Origin: Pelotalea chapellei | GTDB taxonomy: Bacteria; Desulfobacterota; Desulfuromonadia; Geobacterales; Pseudopelobacteraceae | Assembly: GCF_018531195.1 (NCBI RefSeq) | Contig: NZ_JAHDYS010000001.1 | Location: 62,001 to 126,000, forward strand | DNA: 64,000 nucleotides | Direction: 5' to 3' | Shown here: positions 7,953 through 16,070 of the stretch, piece by piece | How the letters are laid out: each line of letters opens with the position of its first letter | Position numbering within the stretch: position 1 is the stretch's first letter | Notes under the pieces: model-generated | The model's input: the letters and a program-made list of their open reading frames with translations, nothing else | What the model was told of the DNA's origin: nothing | Database searches by the model: none | Program-made: the position numbers and the translations under genes

Positions 7953-9347
7953 TCACAGGCAGAGCCGGGAGAGCAGAGCAATTCCTTCTTCCAGCTCACT
8001 GGCGCTCATCCCGCCGAACCCGAGCAAGAGTTTGGTCGTCACCGGTTCATCAGTGGCACAGGTTGCGCTAAACGGCAACAGGTGAATTCCCTGTGCTTCG
8101 GCACGGCGGATGATCTCAGCTTCACCGGGGTTGCTGTCGGGCAGCTGCAGCACAACATGAAGCCCGGCCCCCTGCCCGACAACCGTAGCCGTGCTTCCGA
8201 AATGCCGTTCAATGGAGCGCAGCAACGCATCATGTTTCTGTTTGTAGATTATGCGCATGCGCCGGACGTGCCGCTCCCAATGTCCCAACTCCATGAACTT
8301 TGCCAGGGTTCGCTGCTCCAAAAGCGATACGGTGGAAAAATAATCTCCGAAAACCGCGCGGTACGGGGCAAGCAGTGAGCGGGGCAGCACCAGATAGCTC
8401 ATGCGCAGCGCGGGGGAGAGCAGTTTGGAAAAGGTGCCCAGGTAGATGATCCGACCATGGGGTCGCAAACCCTGCAATGACGGGATCGGCTTGCCATGAT
8501 AGCGGAGCTCGCTGTCGTAATCATCTTCGATGATCATATTGCCCCCCGACTCGGCCCACTCGATCAGCTTCAGGCGATTGGCTATCGGCATCACATATCC
8601 CATGGGCAGTTGATGGGAAGGAGTAACGTACGCGATGGTACTGCCGCTTGCCTTGAGGATTTCCAGGTCGATTCCTCCGGGACCGACGGCAACAGGAACG
8701 ACTGAATAGTCATTGTTGCGGAAAACCCGCCCCGGCACAAAATAGCCTGGATTCTCCACAGCTATTGTGTCATGGCTTCCTTTCAGCAGGTGGGCGACGA
8801 TGTCCAGACTATGCTGCAGGCCGTTGCAGATCACAATCTGGTTCTGCTCACAGATCACGCCCCGCGAACGTTCCAGATAGCGCCGGATATTGCAGCGCAG
8901 CCCCCATTCTCCCTGTGGATCACTGTACAGCGGCAGCTCACGGGAACTCTCGCGCAGACAGTCCAGATAGCATGTGCGCCACAGTGCCAGCGGAAAACTT
9001 TTAGGATCGAGTCGAGCGGGATGAAAGTCGTAGTCGTAACGTGATTCGGGCAAGGGAGAAGGACCGGTCTGGCGAGGTTCCCGGGCAAGCGATAAAGGGG
9101 CCAGCTCCTGGTCGAGCACCGACACGAAATAGCCGCTGCGCTGCCTGCTGTAGATATATCCTTCCGCATACAGCTCCTGGTAGGCACCTTCAACAGTATT
9201 GCGGCTGGTGGACAGCTCTACCGCCAGATCCCTGACCGACGGGAGCCTGGCATGTGCAGCCAGCGTGCCCGAGAGTATGGATTCCCGCAGCTGGTTATAA
9301 AGCTGCTTGTATAACGGGACAGTATCACTACTATTTAGAATGAACAT
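7953..9347 (-). CDS. MocR/PdxR-type GntR-aminotransferase regulator
   Basis: A 464-residue fusion of a winged-helix GntR domain (residues about 8-75, with ARLPSVRDLAVELSTSRNTV) and a class I aminotransferase-like domain. The PLP lysine is in YLGTFSKLLSPALRMSYLVL, and FHPARLDPKSFPLALWRT is typical of MocR proteins. Such proteins sense PLP or amino acids and often regulate an adjacent divergent gene. Here the divergent neighbour is an FMN-binding pyridoxamine-oxidase-like protein only 56 bases away. I start at ATG 9347 rather than 9461 because the longer frame runs through the divergent gene's start. Confidence 0.9.
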   Translation of the reverse strand: MFILNSSDTVPLYKQLYNQLRESILSGTLAAHARLPSVRDLAVELSTSRNTVEGAYQELYAEGYIYSRQRSGYFVSVLDQELAPLSLAREPRQTGPSPLPESRYDYDFHPARLDPKSFPLALWRTCYLDCLRESSRELPLYSDPQGEWGLRCNIRRYLERSRGVICEQNQIVICNGLQHSLDIVAHLLKGSHDTIAVENPGYFVPGRVFRNNDYSVVPVAVGPGGIDLEILKASGSTIAYVTPSHQLPMGYVMPIANRLKLIEWAESGGNMIIEDDYDSELRYHGKPIPSLQGLRPHGRIIYLGTFSKLLSPALRMSYLVLPRSLLAPYRAVFGDYFSTVSLLEQRTLAKFMELGHWERHVRRMRIIYKQKHDALLRSIERHFGSTATVVGQGAGLHVVLQLPDSNPGEAEIIRRAEAQGIHLLPFSATCATDEPVTTKLLLGFGGMSASELEEGIALLSRLCL

Positions 9348-9403
9348 GGAAACTCCGCAGCGCCCCAAGTAATATCCATTTAAAACAACAGGAGGTTGTA
9401 CAG

Positions 9404-9775
9404 ATGATACCCGAAAAACTGCAGGAAATACTGAAACAGGATGGCGTAGTTGCCATCGCAACTTTAGGCCAGGACGGCCCGCACATGGTCAACACCTGGA
9501 ACAGTTACATCCGGATCTCCCCCGAAGGCCGCCTGCTGATCCCTGCCGGATACATGAATCACACGGAAGCCAATGTCGCTTTCAATCCTGAAGTCCTGAT
9601 TACCGTAGGGAGCAGCAAAGTGCAAGGCCTGCATGGACCGGGCGCCGGTTTCCTCATCAAGGGATCGGCAGCGTTCATAACCTCCGGGCCGGACTTCGAG
9701 CAGCTCAAAGCAACCTTCAGCTGGCTGCGCGCCACCCTGGCGGTAACTCCCGAATCTGTTACCCAGACGTGGTAG
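9404..9775 (+). CDS. Pyridoxamine 5'-phosphate oxidase-related FMN-binding protein
   Basis: A 123-residue split-barrel flavin-binding protein: LKQDGVVAIATLGQDGPHMVNTWNSYI and then GRLLIPAGYMNHTEANVAFN. The ribosome site GGAGGTTGTACAG precedes ATG 9404. It is divergent from a MocR regulator, which is the usual layout for a regulator and its target. Likely a cytoplasmic FMN oxidoreductase; its substrate is not evident. Confidence 0.85.
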   Translation: MIPEKLQEILKQDGVVAIATLGQDGPHMVNTWNSYIRISPEGRLLIPAGYMNHTEANVAFNPEVLITVGSSKVQGLHGPGAGFLIKGSAAFITSGPDFEQLKATFSWLRATLAVTPESVTQTW

Positions 9776-9786
9776 TTTAAATGTGT

Positions 9787-9812
9787 GTAAGGGCGGCCGG
9801 CCGGTCGCCCTT
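9787..9812. repeat. REP-type palindrome, copy 2
   Basis: AAGGGCGGCCGG-CCGGTCGCCCTT is a near-perfect palindrome just behind the FMN-binding gene. It has the same design as the palindromes at 4820 and 16044 and could end transcription from the left. Confidence 0.6.
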
Positions 9813-9927
9813 GATTCACCGATATACCGGTTGAAATATCACTCAAAAAACCAATTATCGGTGGGTGCCCTGCGGTTTAGCAGGGAATGCCCCCCTGCTG
9901 GCCTGTTTCGTTACCTGCCCCTCGCAT

Positions 9928-10683
9928 TTATCGAACCCAATTAAACTCCGTCAGGTGCTTACGGTAGCGCAACGGGACATGTTTCTGCTGCAGTTTGGGG
10001 TTATGCCGCTCGGTTATGGCGAGACGCTGAAAGTAACGCTGCCACAGGTCTGCAAACTGCTGTTCGGCGGTGCTGATGTCCGGCTCCGCGACTAACTCGA
10101 TATCCCTGACCAGCCACCATGACTTCAGGTCAAAGACTGCTGCCTGACTACGCCCGATATCATGAATCATCCAGGGACGGTCGCCGACCCGCTCGGTAAA
10201 ATGGTGAGCAATCAGCGGCAGAATATCGGCTTGCGGCTCGATCCTGGCATACAGAAAGCCTTCCGCTACCTCGCTGAAACGGACAAAGCCCTTGAATTTA
10301 TGCGCTTCATGGGAAACCTGGCGGGCAATACGGTTGACCGCGTGCACCGGCTCCTGCGCCAGCATCCTGGCCAGCTTCGGTCCCACCTCCAGCCCCAGCT
10401 TCAGATATCTCCACAGCAGCTCTTCGATGCCGGACTTCTGGCTGTGAAAGGCATAGCGCGCCACAGCAAAAGCGTCCCGGGATGCGACGGCGATAAACAA
10501 TTTCCGAAACGCCAGCGCCGTCTCCCGCACGGACAACACCTCACGAACGTCAGCGGCAAAAAGCCCCACGGCATGATCATCCCGATCCCGCACAAATTCA
10601 GGCTGATTATCCCCCTCTTCACGACAGGCAGCCACTGCGCAGATGAAACCTTCAAAGCTGCCATCGTAGCGGTAGATTTTCAT
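9928..10683 (-). CDS. DUF4130 / TIGR03915-like probable DNA metabolism protein
   Basis: A 251-residue protein opening MKIYRYDGSFEGFICAVAAC and closing PLRYRKHLTEFNW, both hallmarks of the DUF4130 family. Members are paired with a radical SAM protein, or fused to a uracil-DNA-glycosylase-like domain, and are thought to act in DNA repair or modification; this is family knowledge, not shown here. The ribosome site AGGAGAGTT precedes ATG 10683. The stop codon of a radical SAM remnant overlaps this start (ATGA). The intact radical SAM gene lies 3.2 kb away at 13923-15209. Confidence 0.85.
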   Translation of the reverse strand: MKIYRYDGSFEGFICAVAACREEGDNQPEFVRDRDDHAVGLFAADVREVLSVRETALAFRKLFIAVASRDAFAVARYAFHSQKSGIEELLWRYLKLGLEVGPKLARMLAQEPVHAVNRIARQVSHEAHKFKGFVRFSEVAEGFLYARIEPQADILPLIAHHFTERVGDRPWMIHDIGRSQAAVFDLKSWWLVRDIELVAEPDISTAEQQFADLWQRYFQRLAITERHNPKLQQKHVPLRYRKHLTEFNWVR

Positions 10684-10717
10684 AACTCTCCTGTCACAGC
10701 CGAAAAATTTGGTACCA
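10588..10717. repeat. Direct repeat flanking the methyltransferase gene, left copy
   Basis: About 130 bases spanning the start of the DUF4130 gene and the end of the radical SAM remnant. The right copy is 12030-12156 in the same orientation, roughly 90 per cent identical by eye, with small indels. The 11019-11963 methyltransferase gene lies between the copies. Confidence 0.75.
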
Positions 10718-10800
10718 GTTCCAACTGAGCCCGTGCCGGCCTTCTGGCCGCAACCGCAGTTTCTCAACCAAGCGGTCCCTTCAGTTTTAATGCCCCTTTG
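10680..10800 (-). pseudogene. Radical SAM (TIGR03916-like) C-terminal remnant 1
   Basis: Read on the minus strand, this encodes ARRPARAQLELVPNF and ends VTGEL-stop. The intact radical SAM gene ends ARRPARLDQLELFESV...LTGEL-stop. Similarity to the DNA of that gene can be followed to about 10800, after which it fades. A stop codon interrupts the frame further upstream. The stop TGA overlaps the DUF4130 start as ATGA, the arrangement expected of the original operon. Confidence 0.75.
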
Positions 10801-11018
10801 AGTTCCATCTACGGAAGCACAACCCAGCATATGGTTGCTCAAGCTTTCCGGTTCCTCACAACTAAACTTCAATCCTGGAACTGTTGCTATTTAATTAAAT
10901 AGAAGTACAGTTAATCAGTGTTAAATAAATCATCGGTGACAAAACAAAGACAAACACAGGTTCTCGTTCGCTCTATAATGAACGAGCGCTTATCCGAAGT
11001 TTAGGACGAAGGGGGACC

Positions 11019-11963
11019 ATGATGTTCCGCAGGCTTTCCAACTTTTTTACAGAATTAAAGCCGAGATCCTGCAGCGCTCCGCATTTGCCCATTGCAGAAG
11101 TACATTCGTACGAATTTTATCGATATCATACAGCACAAAATCAAGAGAACACCTTAGCAAACTGGCAATTTGAAAAAAGCCTCGTTTCAGACAACCTCAC
11201 CGAATTTTCATTTAGAGGATTTTGTTATGTATGCGGAATTACGGTTGATTTCAAAGTAGATTTCCAGAATCACTATAAAGTAAATGGTATTTCGATGCCG
11301 AATTGGCGGGAACGTTTGGTGTGCCCCAAATGCCATCTGAACAATAGGATGCGAGCGACAATCCAAATCTTCAATCAGAGATACCAGCCCGACCGATGGT
11401 CAAATATCTACCTTACCGAGCAGACGACCCTTTTGTACAAATGGTTCGAAAAAAAATATGACAATGTATGTGGCAGCGAATATCTGGGTACCTCGACAGA
11501 CTACGGAAGCATCAACGACAAAGGGATGAGAAATGAAGACCTGACACAACTGTCATTTTGCAATAACCGGTTTGATTACATACTGTCATTTGATGTGTTC
11601 GAGCACATTCCAAATTATAAAAAAGCTTTAGTTGAGTGTTGCCGCTGCTTGAAACCGGGTGGCACGCTTTATTTCAGCGTGCCTTTTATTTCGACAGAGG
11701 AAAAAAACATCATCCGAGCGCAGATAACAGACACTGGAGAATTCATCCATTTACTACCTCCCGAATACCACGGCAACCCGCTATCTTCTGATGGATGCCT
11801 GAGCTTTTATCACTTTGGTTGGGAACTTATAGATGATCTCAATGCAACAGGGTTCGATGATGCTAAAGCCCTATTCTACTGGTCCCCGGAGTTAGGCTAT
11901 TTGGGGCAAGAACAGTTGATGTTCGCGGCAACCAAGAGCCAGGGTTCTCACATGAGGACATAG
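11019..11963 (+). CDS. SAM-dependent methyltransferase with zinc-ribbon-like N-terminal region
   Basis: A 314-residue protein. A cysteine-rich section has CYVCG (residues about 69-73) and LVCPKCHLNNRMRATIQ (about 107-123), suggesting a zinc ribbon. The C-terminal half is a class I methyltransferase: FDYILSFDVFEHIPNYKKAL and CRCLKPGGTLYFSVPF are motifs after the SAM-binding loop. Such proteins often modify saccharides or lipids, but the substrate is unknown. Start ATG 11019 follows AAGGGGGACC. The gene is more A+T-rich than its neighbours and sits between direct repeats, so horizontal acquisition is likely. Confidence 0.8.
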   Translation: MMFRRLSNFFTELKPRSCSAPHLPIAEVHSYEFYRYHTAQNQENTLANWQFEKSLVSDNLTEFSFRGFCYVCGITVDFKVDFQNHYKVNGISMPNWRERLVCPKCHLNNRMRATIQIFNQRYQPDRWSNIYLTEQTTLLYKWFEKKYDNVCGSEYLGTSTDYGSINDKGMRNEDLTQLSFCNNRFDYILSFDVFEHIPNYKKALVECCRCLKPGGTLYFSVPFISTEEKNIIRAQITDTGEFIHLLPPEYHGNPLSSDGCLSFYHFGWELIDDLNATGFDDAKALFYWSPELGYLGQEQLMFAATKSQGSHMRT

Positions 11964-12029
11964 AGGAAAACGGGGTGTGCGTTGGTTGCACAATTCTGTC
12001 AGCTTAGAAGCCTGACACTGTTTTTCCCC

Positions 12030-12160
12030 ACAAATTCAGGCTCCACCTCCCCTCTCTTCACGGCAGGCAGCCACTGCGCAGATGAAACCTTCAAAGCTGC
12101 CATCGTAGCGGTAGATTCTCATAACTCCCCGGTCATCGCCGAAGTTTGGCACTAGTTCGA
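12030..12160 (-). pseudogene. Second radical SAM/DUF4130 junction remnant
   Basis: On the minus strand the ATG at 12122 begins MRIYRYDGSFEGFICAVAAC, nearly identical to the intact DUF4130 start. It then frameshifts and meets a stop after about 27 codons. Upstream, the last codons of a radical SAM gene survive (VELVPNF, then a one-base frameshift, then TGEL-stop overlapping the ATG). Both partial genes are dead. This is also the right copy of the direct repeat around the methyltransferase. Confidence 0.75.
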
Positions 12161-12178
12161 CATCCAATATCAAATAAA

Positions 12179-12223
12179 TTGACCTGACAATATTTCTATT
12201 GTACGGTTATCCTGTACATGTCA
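12179..12223 (+). promoter_or_regulatory. Promoter and operator region of the YefM/YoeB pair
   Basis: TTGACC at 12179-12184 could be a -35 box; the A/T-rich spacer leads to TACGGTTAT near 12202. The partial palindrome TGTACGGTTATCCTGTACA (about 12200-12218) overlaps that region and is a likely autoregulatory operator for the antitoxin complex. Assignment is by inspection only. Confidence 0.45.
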
Positions 12224-12238
12224 AGGAGGTACACAATT

Positions 12239-12517
12239 ATGTTGCAAACTACCTATACCAACGCCAGAGCCAATTTTGCCGGACTCTGTGACGAAGTCAC
12301 TGAAAACCGTGAAATCGTAGTCATTCGCCGCCGCAATGGAAGCAATGTAGCCATGATTGCCGCCGATGAACTTCAGAGCCTGGTAGAAAGTGTGCATCTT
12401 ATGCGTTCTCCTAAAAATGCCGAAAGGCTTCTTTCTGCATTGGAGCGTGCATTAAAGGGGAGCGAGAAGGCATCAGCACTGAAGTCGCTTCGTTCCGAGG
12501 CTGGTCTTGAAGACTAA
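12239..12517 (+). CDS. YefM/Phd-family antitoxin
   Basis: A 92-residue antitoxin: MLQTTYTNARANFAGLCDEV is the DNA-binding N-terminus typical of YefM, followed by VVIRRRNGSNVAMIAADEL. The C-terminal part is charged and helical, as expected of the toxin-neutralising segment. ATG 12239 sits behind AAGGAGGTACACAATT. The toxin gene starts before this gene stops (11-base overlap), giving translational coupling. Confidence 0.9.
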   Translation: MLQTTYTNARANFAGLCDEVTENREIVVIRRRNGSNVAMIAADELQSLVESVHLMRSPKNAERLLSALERALKGSEKASALKSLRSEAGLED

Positions 12518-12776
12518 ACAGCGGGAATCGGTTTTTCAGCCTGAGTTCCGCGAAGACCTGCGGTTTTGGGTACAGACTGATCGAAAAATTGCATTACGCG
12601 CCTTAGACCTGGTTGAAGCGATCATGAGTGATCCTTTCAGCGGCATCGGCAAGCCTGAACCACTGAAATATCTATCAACTGGTGCATGGTCCAGGCGTCT
12701 AACTCAGGAGCACCGCCTCGTCTATCTTGTCCGTGACGATCGAATTGATTTTCTCCAGGCCCGATACCATTACTGA
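12507..12776 (+). CDS. YoeB/Txe-family mRNA interferase toxin
   Basis: An 89-residue toxin ending in ARYHY, the C-terminal signature of YoeB, with the catalytic His-Tyr pair. Internal motifs PLKYLSTGAWSRRLTQEHRLVYLV match the ribosome-dependent RNase fold, including the general base Glu and the Arg of the active site. Full length, so probably active. The pair lies between two fossil junctions of the radical SAM/DUF4130 operon. Confidence 0.92.
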   Translation: MKTKQRESVFQPEFREDLRFWVQTDRKIALRALDLVEAIMSDPFSGIGKPEPLKYLSTGAWSRRLTQEHRLVYLVRDDRIDFLQARYHY

Positions 12777-12818
12777 ACAGCCTCAAGCTTCATATTCAGG
12801 CTTAGAATACCGGCTAAA

Positions 12819-13841
12819 TCAGCGGCCACGCTCTCCATCATTCCTCTGCCCACCCCGCTGGCCGTGACCACGCTCCTGGGACTCCCTCCTATCCTGCTGT
12901 TCTCCTCTGTCATGTGCTCCGGGTTCCCTTTGTTCACTCCTGTCGTAAGTTCTGGGTACTCTCTGCTCCCGCTGCACAGCTTCCGGACGTTGTCTCTGAC
13001 CCTGCTGCTCACGCTGCACAGCTTCAGGACGCTGCCTCTGACCCTGGTCTTCCGGATCACGCTGCCGGGGTATGGGTCGAGCCGGTTGAGCCCTCCGGGC
13101 ATCCTCTCCGCTCCGATGCGCTGGTTGAACGGCTGGTTCCGGTGCTTTCCGCTGGAATGTTCCCGGGGACTGCTGGACATCCCTCCTGGACGAGCTTGCA
13201 GGAGTTTCCTCCCGTATCCGAGAAGGGGCGGACTTTCTCTGCTCTGCCTGCTGCCGGAAGTGTTGACGGACCACCTTGTCACGCGGCTGGTAACGATAAC
13301 TCTGGCTGCGCAGTGCATCCTGCTGTTCCAATCGGGGGTATCTGTCTCCGGAATATTTCCTCTGGTAGACAGGCAGCGGAGCGCGCGCCGGAACAGAGCT
13401 CCGTTTCCACTGATCCCATCCTCTTCGACGCTGCTCCCATGCATGGCCCCAGTGATTACCCCAACGAGGCGGCGCATCAGAGTACCATCCCCGGAAATAG
13501 ACGGGCGGCTGCCGATAATAACGCACCGGCACGCGGAGGATGAACAGCGGAACGACTTCGGGCTGCACGATCCACCACGGACCATTGTACCAGGAGCTTG
13601 CGTACCAGTTATCGTCCTGGTAGATCCAGTACATGCCATCGTAAAAGAAGTAGTTGGCCTCAATACGGGGAGCATAATAAACGGGGTATCCAGGCACAGG
13701 CACGAGTTCCGGGAATAACGGCAGATTTATGCCAATACTTACGTTGGGTAGGCCGATTCCGATGCTTACCTGTGCTGATACGGAAGTCGTTGAACACAGC
13801 AACAGGGACAATGCGATCAGTACATAACGTATTTTTTTCAT
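12819..13841 (-). CDS. Secreted low-complexity protein, Gln/Arg/Pro-rich
   Basis: A 340-residue exported protein with a signal peptide (MKKIRYVLIALSLLLCSTTS...SAQ). Residues 24-130 hold hydrophobic, aromatic-rich repeats (NYFFYDGMYWIYQDDNWY, WWIVQPEV) as seen in many Geobacter surface proteins of unknown function. The second half is low complexity, dominated by Gln, Arg, Pro and Glu, with two copies of QGQRQRPEAVQREQ. ATG 13841 has GGAGGACAAAA upstream; a longer frame to 13895 is not needed. Function unknown. Confidence 0.78.
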   Translation of the reverse strand: MKKIRYVLIALSLLLCSTTSVSAQVSIGIGLPNVSIGINLPLFPELVPVPGYPVYYAPRIEANYFFYDGMYWIYQDDNWYASSWYNGPWWIVQPEVVPLFILRVPVRYYRQPPVYFRGWYSDAPPRWGNHWGHAWEQRRRGWDQWKRSSVPARAPLPVYQRKYSGDRYPRLEQQDALRSQSYRYQPRDKVVRQHFRQQAEQRKSAPSRIREETPASSSRRDVQQSPGTFQRKAPEPAVQPAHRSGEDARRAQPARPIPRQRDPEDQGQRQRPEAVQREQQGQRQRPEAVQREQRVPRTYDRSEQREPGAHDRGEQQDRRESQERGHGQRGGQRNDGERGR

Positions 13842-13875
13842 TTTTGTCCTCCATTCGCAATTGACGTGCAAGAAC

Positions 13876-13926
13876 GCATGCCTGCATTTTATCACGCTTG
13901 CTTCCGTCCTAGCAGTAAATCTTCAC
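13876..13926 (-). pseudogene. DUF4130 start remnant behind the intact radical SAM gene
   Basis: Immediately overlapping the stop of the radical SAM gene (GTGA), the minus strand reads VKIYC-stop-DGS. The intact DUF4130 begins MKIYRYDGS. About 23 of 30 bases match. The similarity ends within 15 codons. It shows that the radical SAM gene once had its own DUF4130 partner here, with the same overlap as at 10680-10683. Confidence 0.6.
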
Positions 13927-15209
13927 AACTCCCCCGTCAGCGACGACACATCCGGTACCGATTCAAACAGCTCCAACTGATCCAGTCGTGCCGGCCTTCT
14001 GGTCGGTGCCAGCAGCCGCTCCACCAGACGCGGCCCGTCCAGTTTGATGCCCCCCAGATATCGTCCGCCTACTGTCAGAAAATATCTGGCCCGTTTCAGT
14101 ACAACTCCCAGTTTTTTCAGCTCGACCTCACCAAGGCGGGTGCCGCGCCGAGCCTGCACAATGCGCTGGGCAGAACGCATGCCGATTCCCGGCACCCGCA
14201 GCAAAACTTCATACTCGGCCCGGTTGACCTCCACCGGAAACAGTTCCAGATGCCGCAGGGCCCAGTCGCTCTTGGGATCAAAGCGCATGTCCAGGTTGGG
14301 GCGATGTTCGTCCAGCAGCTCGTGTGCGGAAAAACCGTAGAAACGCAGCAGCCAGTCCGCCTGATAGAGGCGGTGTTCGCGCAGTAGGGGCGGTGTGGGA
14401 AGCATCGGCAGGCGGTTGTCGCTGGATACCGGTACAAAGGCTGAATAATAAACACGCTTCAACTCCAGACGTTGATAAAGGCCTTCCGTCAGCGTGATAA
14501 TCTCCCGGTCGCTCTCCGGAGTGGCCCCTACGATCAACTGGGTACTCTGGCCGGCTGGGGCAAAGCGGGGTGCTTTCCGGGAAGTTTTACGGTTTTCTTT
14601 TGATTCGACGATCAGCCCGCTCACCTGCTGCATGGGGCGTATCACCGCTTCCCGCGGCTTGTCCGGCGCTAACAGTGCCAGACTCTGGCGGCTGGGAAGT
14701 TCGATATTGATGCTGACCCGGTCTGCGTAGCGTCCCGCCTGGGCGATCAGCAGCGGGTCGGCGCCCGGCACCAGTTTGAGGTGTATGTAACCGTTGAAAC
14801 CTTCCACTTCTCGCAGTCGGCGGACCACGGCGATCACCTGTTCCATGGTGTAGTCGGCCGAACGGAGTACACCGGTGCTGAGGAACAGCCCCTCAATGTA
14901 ATTGCGGCGATAAAAGTTCACCGTCAGCTCCACAACCTCATCCGGCGTAAAAGCTGCCCTGGGTATGTCGTTACTGCGGCGATTAAGGCAGTAGGCACAA
15001 TCGTAAATACAGGCATTAGTGAGGAGGATCTTCAGCAACGAAATGCAGCGGCCATCGGCAGTCCAGGTATGGCAGATGCCGCTGGCAGCAGTGCTGCCGA
15101 GCATTCCGGCTTTCCCGGCACGGTTGCTGCCGCTGGATGAGCAGGAAACATCGTATTTGGCGCTGTCGGCCAGGATTTCCAGGCGCTGTTCAAGGGGGAG
15201 TGAAAACAT
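13923..15209 (-). CDS. Radical SAM protein of putative DNA modification/repair (TIGR03916-like)
   Basis: A 428-residue radical SAM enzyme. The iron-sulfur motif is NACIYDCAYCLNRRSNDIPR. The N-terminus EILADSAKYDVSCSSSGSNR and the C-terminal helix-hairpin-helix-like LRVPGIGMRSAQRIVQARR fit the family that accompanies DUF4130. The hairpin motif suggests DNA binding. I start at ATG 15209, where family similarity begins; the frame extends to 15245 and no good ribosome site is visible at either. Its stop overlaps a decayed DUF4130 start, and the working DUF4130 gene is 3.2 kb away. Confidence 0.88.
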   Translation of the reverse strand: MFSLPLEQRLEILADSAKYDVSCSSSGSNRAGKAGMLGSTAASGICHTWTADGRCISLLKILLTNACIYDCAYCLNRRSNDIPRAAFTPDEVVELTVNFYRRNYIEGLFLSTGVLRSADYTMEQVIAVVRRLREVEGFNGYIHLKLVPGADPLLIAQAGRYADRVSINIELPSRQSLALLAPDKPREAVIRPMQQVSGLIVESKENRKTSRKAPRFAPAGQSTQLIVGATPESDREIITLTEGLYQRLELKRVYYSAFVPVSSDNRLPMLPTPPLLREHRLYQADWLLRFYGFSAHELLDEHRPNLDMRFDPKSDWALRHLELFPVEVNRAEYEVLLRVPGIGMRSAQRIVQARRGTRLGEVELKKLGVVLKRARYFLTVGGRYLGGIKLDGPRLVERLLAPTRRPARLDQLELFESVPDVSSLTGEL

Positions 15210-15267
15210 GGGGATAAAATACCATAGTGGTGCGACAGAATACACCTTGCAGGGTCAGGTCCCGGTC

Positions 15268-16026
15268 TCAAACCTGAATGCTAAAATCTCGCCGAGGCGC
15301 ATCATTCACGTCATGCCCCTGTTCGACAAAGGTCAGCTTACCATCAGAATCGACAGTGATTACGGTAGTCGAGCGGGTGCCGTACTGCTCTCCTTCAATG
15401 AACAGCGGCGAGAGAAGCCGCTCACGTTCGGGCCCGAGGCCGGTGTCAGGGAGCAGGCGGCTGTTGAACGGAGCCGGATCGGCCAAGAGCCCTAACAACT
15501 CATCGCTGCCCAACCCTGCCTGCCGCACAACCTTGGATAGGCGGGCTCGTGCCGCAATAACCTTTGGCCAGCTGGTATCCAGCAGGTGATTGGAAAGGGC
15601 ATGCACTCCCGGTGAAACCGGGCCTGAAGAACCGCCCCGGTTGGTGAAATAATGCAGTTCACGGCAGGTACCGTAGATGAGATTGAACCCGTCGTACTCC
15701 TCGCCATGCCTGATCAGGTGGGCCTGGAGGTCGGCAGGGGTCATGGCCTCGTCACGCAGATAATCGGCCACCAGCAGACCACGGGAAGGAGGATGGACTA
15801 CCTGATAGCGGGCATCGCGGTAATTGGTGATCGCCGCCAGCTTACCGCCAGTCGTCACCCCCAACCAGGTGCCGCCCGCGCGACCATCACGTCCGCCCAG
15901 CACGTGGGGGGCATCGGGCCAGAAGTGGGCCGGTTCCGTGGGACGGTCGCGGAACTCGTCCCGGTTGGCAACCAGCACCAGGGGATAGCGGGGATGGCTG
16001 TCAATGGCAAAGGCTATCAGGCACAT
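15268..16026 (-). CDS. NRDE/TANGO2-family protein
   Basis: A 252-residue protein beginning MCLIAFAIDSHPRYPLVLVANRDEF, the NRDE signature that gives the family its name. The cysteine at position 2 becomes N-terminal after Met removal, as in Ntn hydrolases; GRDGRAGGTWLGVTTGGKLA and ITNYRD follow. The longer frame to 16251 overlaps the upstream gene and is not used. Eukaryotic TANGO2 has been linked to haem and lipid handling, but bacterial roles are poorly defined. A REP-type palindrome separates it from the next gene. Confidence 0.9.
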   Translation of the reverse strand: MCLIAFAIDSHPRYPLVLVANRDEFRDRPTEPAHFWPDAPHVLGGRDGRAGGTWLGVTTGGKLAAITNYRDARYQVVHPPSRGLLVADYLRDEAMTPADLQAHLIRHGEEYDGFNLIYGTCRELHYFTNRGGSSGPVSPGVHALSNHLLDTSWPKVIAARARLSKVVRQAGLGSDELLGLLADPAPFNSRLLPDTGLGPERERLLSPLFIEGEQYGTRSTTVITVDSDGKLTFVEQGHDVNDAPRRDFSIQV

Positions 16027-16043
16027 AAGGCTCCCGTGAAAAT

Positions 16044-16070
16044 GTAGGGACGACCGGCAGTCGCCCCTAC
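16044..16070. repeat. REP-type palindrome, copy 3
   Basis: GTAGGGACGAC at the left pairs with GTCGCCCCTAC at the right across a 5-base centre. The right arm contributes the TAG stop codon of the 657-residue protein gene on the minus strand. Confidence 0.7.
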
